Shown here one piece after another: positions 6,161-8,816 of a stretch of DNA of 8,816 bases. Origin of the DNA: Alphaproteobacteria bacterium (GTDB lineage: Bacteria > Pseudomonadota > Alphaproteobacteria > Micavibrionales > Micavibrionaceae). The translations under genes and the position numbers were made by a program. The notes beneath the pieces were generated by a model. It was not told where the DNA came from. It ran no database searches and saw only the letters and a list, made by a program, of their open reading frames with translations. The first letter of the stretch is position 1. Each line of letters opens with the position of its first letter. The DNA is taken from NCBI GenBank assembly GCA_020442505.1, contig JAGRJZ010000226.1:1-8816 (forward strand). Reading direction: 5' to 3'.

Positions 6161-6589
6161 ATGCGTTTGAACCTTGTGATTATGATCGCGTTCCTGCTCG
6201 GCGCTTGTACGCCGCTCACCCACACACGCGGCAACATGGTAGAAGATTTCCGCCTTGCCACCATCAAAGCCGGAGAGGATCACCGATCCGACGTCCTACG
6301 AAAAATCGGCTCCCCCACGACCCGGGCGCCTTTTGACGACAACGTCTGGTATTACATCGGCCAGACGACCGAAAAACGGGGAATCATGGACGAAAGCGTC
6401 AAAAAAGAGAGGATCGTCGTCGTAAGCTTTACCGAGGATGGAATCGTCGATGCTATTTCCGACGAGGAAGGAAACCGAATCGCCATCCCCTATATCCGCG
6501 AGAAAACGGAAACGTCCGGGAACGAAGTAACGGTCTTGCAACAACTTCTGGGAAATGTCGGACGATTTAACCAAACGATGAACGAATAA
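6161..6589 (+). CDS. bamE: Outer-membrane assembly lipoprotein BamE (SmpA/OmlA family)
   Basis: The 142-residue product is a lipoprotein subunit of the BAM complex, which inserts beta-barrel proteins into the outer membrane. The signal peptide MRLNLVIMIAFLLGAC ends in a good lipobox (LGAC), making Cys16 the lipidated residue. The mature part has the SmpA/OmlA fold signatures: IKAGEDHRSDVLRKIGSPT (35-53), FDDNVWYYIGQ (58-68) and IVVVSFTEDGIVDAIS (85-100). The C-terminal VLQQLLGNVGRF (125-136) is the tail seen in alphaproteobacterial BamE. It is divergent from DUF177, as is common in this class apart from a missing cytochrome bc1 chaperone gene. An araC-type gene begins one base after its stop, so the two are likely transcribed together, which is unusual for bamE. 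Confidence 0.95.
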   Translation: MRLNLVIMIAFLLGACTPLTHTRGNMVEDFRLATIKAGEDHRSDVLRKIGSPTTRAPFDDNVWYYIGQTTEKRGIMDESVKKERIVVVSFTEDGIVDAISDEEGNRIAIPYIREKTETSGNEVTVLQQLLGNVGRFNQTMNE

Positions 6590-6590
6590 C

Positions 6591-7577
6591 ATGGCGGAGT
6601 TTGGCAGCATACGGAATAAAGAAGCCCCAAACGCTCTCTCGCCGAGAGGTCTTTCCGATTACCTCTGCCCGGAAACGAAAAGGGTACAGGGCCTGGATAT
6701 CCACGAACCTGACTACCGTCTGAAGGCTTTTTTGATAGAACCGGGGCTCAACTATATGGAGCGCGCCCATTTCTATCCGGCGTCGGAAATAAGACGGGAC
6801 ATTTACCCCGGCTACGCGATGCTCTACGTTTATGATCTTCCGCCCGGGAAGCTTCGCCTGAAAACAGGCGATCGGATGATCGATATCGCCGGGCCGACGG
6901 CCTTGTTCGTCCCCCCTTATAGTTTGATCGAAGCGCATTACGCCGCCGGGTGGATTACGTGGAAAGCCTACGCTATTGAGCGCCCGCTAGATTCATTTTT
7001 TCCAGAACGAACCGTCGCCTTTCCATGGAACAAAAAAAACGAAATCAGATCATTCGCCAACATCGTCGATATTTTACGCAGCCAACACTTTTCAAGCTCC
7101 GTGGACCGTCTTGCAAGAGAGAACGCTGTTTCAAAACAAGTCTGCAATTTTGTGAACCGTTATTTTTCAGAAGATTTAAGGATTTCGGACATCGCCAAAG
7201 AACTGAAATTGCCTCACTCGACGATGACGCACACATTCGCCGATCATTGCGGTATGACTCCAGTGGGATACCGAAACACACTCCGCGTTTTTAAAGCCTT
7301 AAAACTAATCGGCGATAATTGTCAGCTGACAGATGCCTGCTACCAAGCTGGTTTCTCCGATTATTCAAATTTTCATAAGATTTTCAAAGAGATTATCGGC
7401 GCATCCCCTCTGAATTTTGCACGAAAACCGTATCAGATCAAAGACATGACCGATTTTGCGGTGACACGCCACAAGGAGGATCGCTCGGCGCAGGGGTTCG
7501 AACAATTGCTGACCGAGCTTCGGGCCGATTCAGATAATCACCCTCCCCCGCCGCATCAAGGCAATACAAAGACGTAG
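6591..7577 (+). CDS. AraC-family transcriptional regulator
   Basis: The 328-residue product has the AraC/XylS layout: an N-terminal sensor-like domain and a C-terminal DNA-binding domain. Residues 43-130 look like a cupin-type ligand domain (GYAMLYVYDLPPGKLRLKTG, then IAGPTALFVPPYSLIEAHY). The first helix-turn-helix is at about 196-218 (RISDIAKELKLPHSTMTHTF) and the second at about 245-267, with the typical CYQAGFSDYSNFHKIFKEIIG followed by ASPLNFARK. A 48-residue charged, proline-rich tail follows and is not part of the fold. The start lies one base after the bamE stop and has no clear ribosome binding site, suggesting translational coupling. GC content drops sharply between the two halves. 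The SDR gene begins 18 bases downstream and is the likely, unproven, target. The gene ends with two consecutive TAG codons. Confidence 0.93.
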   Translation: MAEFGSIRNKEAPNALSPRGLSDYLCPETKRVQGLDIHEPDYRLKAFLIEPGLNYMERAHFYPASEIRRDIYPGYAMLYVYDLPPGKLRLKTGDRMIDIAGPTALFVPPYSLIEAHYAAGWITWKAYAIERPLDSFFPERTVAFPWNKKNEIRSFANIVDILRSQHFSSSVDRLARENAVSKQVCNFVNRYFSEDLRISDIAKELKLPHSTMTHTFADHCGMTPVGYRNTLRVFKALKLIGDNCQLTDACYQAGFSDYSNFHKIFKEIIGASPLNFARKPYQIKDMTDFAVTRHKEDRSAQGFEQLLTELRADSDNHPPPPHQGNTKT

Positions 7578-7595
7578 TAGAACGCGAGAAAATTC

Positions 7596-8519
7596 ATGAA
7601 TGTAGGCATTCTTGGCAGCAGCGGCATGATCGGATCGGCGATTTGCAAGGTCGTCGAATCCTCTTTTTCGCTAAAAAAATTCAGCCGCAAAGCCGATCCG
7701 CCCCTGCGCCTTGATTTGACAACCCCGCAAGTCATAACGCCACAACAGTTTTCCGGGCTTGACGCTCTGGTCCACTGCGCTGGCGTTGTGGATGAAGACT
7801 TCTCGCAAGATCTCTCGCAGGCCTATCTAAAGGGAACCGCAGGCGCAAAATATCTTCTCAACGCCGCCTTGGAAGCCGGGGTCAGGCGTTTCGTCTACAT
7901 ATCTTCAGCGCATATTTACGGTCCGTTGAACGGACGGATCACCGAGGAAAATCCCCCGGCGCCAGTCTCCGACTACGCGATCGCGCATTACGCGACGGAA
8001 CAAATTTTTCGCCAAGCGGCTGTCCGGGCCCCGGAGAACGACGTTCACGTTCTGATCCTGAGACCCTGCGCGACCTACGGCATGCCGGAAGCGCTGGATC
8101 GATTTAACCGCTGGAGCCTTGTCCCCTTCTATTTCCCGAAACAGGCCGTCGAGCATGGCAAAATATCCCTTCTCCCTGGAAGCGACTCCGTTGCCCGCAA
8201 CTTTGTGAGCGCAGAGGCTCTGGGCCATCATGTCGCAGCCTTTTTATCGGATCCGGCTCCACCGGCGATCCTTGTCAAGAACCCCGTCGGCCCCTATAGC
8301 GCGACTATTTTTGATTTTGCGAAGCTATGCGGCACGATCTATGAAGATCTCGTGGGCCAGCCCTGCCCCGTGGCGATGCCTATAGCTTCCCCCGAGTCAA
8401 ACACCTCTCCGCTTCTTGATTATCGTTCCCTTTATACAGACCAACCTCCCGGAGAAGACATAAAGACATACCTAACACAAATGACGACTTATCTTCATCG
8501 AACAGCATGCCACGGTTGA
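7596..8519 (+). CDS. Extended SDR protein, NAD-dependent epimerase/dehydratase-like
   Basis: The 307-residue product has a Rossmann fold with GILGSSGMIG (4-13) as the dinucleotide-binding motif and LDALVHCAG (55-63) for the next strand. YISSAHIYGP (101-110) carries the likely catalytic serine, and RPCATYG (156-162) follows the active site. Extended SDRs of this kind epimerise, dehydrate or reduce nucleotide sugars in the cytosol; the substrate cannot be read from the sequence. The active-site tetrad is unusual: the segment reads SDYAIAHYATEQ, so Y127 is followed at +4 by H131 where lysine is expected, while E135 at +8 fits the family. It may be a subfamily with histidine or an enzyme with changed activity. 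It starts 18 bases after the araC-type gene with a weak GAGAA site five bases before the ATG, and probably shares its transcript. Confidence 0.88.
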   Translation: MNVGILGSSGMIGSAICKVVESSFSLKKFSRKADPPLRLDLTTPQVITPQQFSGLDALVHCAGVVDEDFSQDLSQAYLKGTAGAKYLLNAALEAGVRRFVYISSAHIYGPLNGRITEENPPAPVSDYAIAHYATEQIFRQAAVRAPENDVHVLILRPCATYGMPEALDRFNRWSLVPFYFPKQAVEHGKISLLPGSDSVARNFVSAEALGHHVAAFLSDPAPPAILVKNPVGPYSATIFDFAKLCGTIYEDLVGQPCPVAMPIASPESNTSPLLDYRSLYTDQPPGEDIKTYLTQMTTYLHRTACHG

Positions 8520-8676
8520 CGCTGTTTGAAAACTGTCCGAGAAAACAAAGATTAAAACACGCCTTCCCCTATGCAAACCAAGCTTGTTGCCCGTCACTTA
8601 ATAATAAGGCTTGCAATCAAAAAAAGCTTCGCGTAGTCTCTGGTCCTTCTAGACGGAAAGACGCTTGTTTTTCCCT
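8520..8676. other. Gap between the SDR gene and tRNA-Arg
   Basis: No convincing reading frame, structured RNA or intrinsic terminator is visible in these 157 bases. They hold an 8-base palindrome, CAAGCTTG (8579-8586), the promoter-like sequence listed separately, and a short T-run (8668-8672) just before the tRNA. Confidence 0.6.
8611..8639 (+). promoter_or_regulatory. Possible promoter for tRNA-Arg
   Basis: TTGCAA (8611-8616) is followed after 17 bases by TAGTCT (8634-8639). Transcription would start near 8647, about 30 bases before the tRNA 5' end. The spacing is ideal, but the -10 matches only three of six consensus bases. Confidence 0.35.
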
Positions 8677-8753
8677 GCGCCCGTAGCTCAATTGGATAGA
8701 GCACCTGACTACGGATCAGGAGGTTAGGGTTTCGAGTCCTCTCGAGCGCGCCA
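8677..8753 (+). tRNA. tRNA-Arg (anticodon ACG), with two stem mismatches
   Basis: The 77-base cloverleaf has acceptor 5' strand GCGCCCG (8677-8683), D stem GCTC/GAGC, and anticodon stem CCTGA/TCAGG with loop CTACGGA giving anticodon ACG (8711-8713). There is a 5-base variable loop, T loop TTCGAGT (8731-8737), discriminator G at 8750, and an encoded CCA (8751-8753). ACG reads CGU and, after conversion of A34 to inosine, CGC and CGA. Two pairs are broken: C5 faces A68 (8681 and 8745) in the acceptor stem, and U53 faces C61 (8730 and 8738), where G53-C61 is almost universal. A G-U wobble also occurs in the T stem. It is clearly a tRNA-Arg sequence, but it may be a weakened or degenerate copy. 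Confidence 0.85.
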
Positions 8754-8762
8754 ACACATTGA

Positions 8763-8807
8763 TTTTGTTGACTTCTTATTGGTTGAATTGAAGCGCGTTC
8801 AACAAAA
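8763..8807. repeat. 9-bp inverted repeat downstream of the tRNA
   Basis: TTTTGTTGA (8763-8771) is perfectly complementary to TCAACAAAA (8799-8807), with 27 bases between. A second, competing 6-bp stem uses GTTGAA (8782-8787) and TTCAAC (8798-8803), so the right arm can pair with either partner. No T-run follows before the window ends, so it is not a standard terminator. It could be a protein-binding site, the end of a mobile element, or a processing signal. Confidence 0.5.
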
Positions 8808-8816
8808 CCGTTCAGA

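Noticed and set aside
6854..6871. Hairpin TCGCCTG-AAAA-CAGGCGA as a terminator
   Set aside because: It is a perfect 7-bp stem, but lies inside the araC-type coding region and has no T-run after it.
1..8816. CRISPR array, insertion sequence, toxin-antitoxin or defence system
   Set aside because: No regularly spaced repeats, transposase motifs or known defence domains were seen on either strand.

Overview
The window is a compact stretch of a bacterial chromosome, most likely from an alphaproteobacterium. The support for that is a cysteine-free L32 ribosomal protein, an alphaproteobacterial-style YceD (DUF177), a short protein resembling DUF5076, a BamE ending in the VLQQLLGNVGRF tail, an M17 aminopeptidase of the short type and a tRNA-Arg(ACG). 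I cannot place it below class level. Base composition is moderately GC-rich over the housekeeping genes and falls locally in the second half of the araC-type gene and around the tRNA. All gene names come from reading protein motifs by eye; no database search was run.

Layout, left to right. The left edge holds the first 93 codons of a minus-strand ComEC/Rec2-type DNA-uptake channel protein that runs off the window. It is divergent from a plus-strand M17 leucyl aminopeptidase. That gene meets, tail to tail, a minus-strand gene for an exported HExxH protein (putative DUF922-like zinc peptidase). Divergent from this is a plus-strand pair, yggT and folD. folD meets the end of a minus-strand run that is transcribed as DUF177/yceD, rpmF, a DUF5076-like gene, then plsX. 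Divergent from DUF177 is bamE, followed after one base by an AraC-family regulator gene and then by an extended-SDR (NAD-dependent epimerase-like) gene. A 157-base gap leads to tRNA-Arg(ACG), and a 9-bp inverted repeat lies close to the right edge.

How the genes fit together. Most of the window is housekeeping. It covers one-carbon metabolism (FolD), entry into phospholipid synthesis (PlsX), the ribosome (L32, with YceD and PlsX in their usual rpmF neighbourhood), outer-membrane protein assembly (BamE), peptide turnover (M17) and a small membrane protein (YggT). The accessory-looking part is the right third, where an AraC-type regulator of uneven base composition and an SDR enzyme sit between bamE and the tRNA gene. 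The regulator may control the enzyme; this is inference from adjacency and orientation.

Points most worth checking are these. The tRNA-Arg has a mismatch in the acceptor stem and another at the nearly invariant 53-61 pair. The SDR reads YxxxH where YxxxK is expected. The araC-type gene changes sharply in GC content between its two domains. Genes expected by conserved order are absent: fabH after plsX, a cytochrome bc1 chaperone gene before DUF177, and DUF167 between yggT and folD. No CRISPR array, insertion sequence, phage gene or recognisable defence system was seen.
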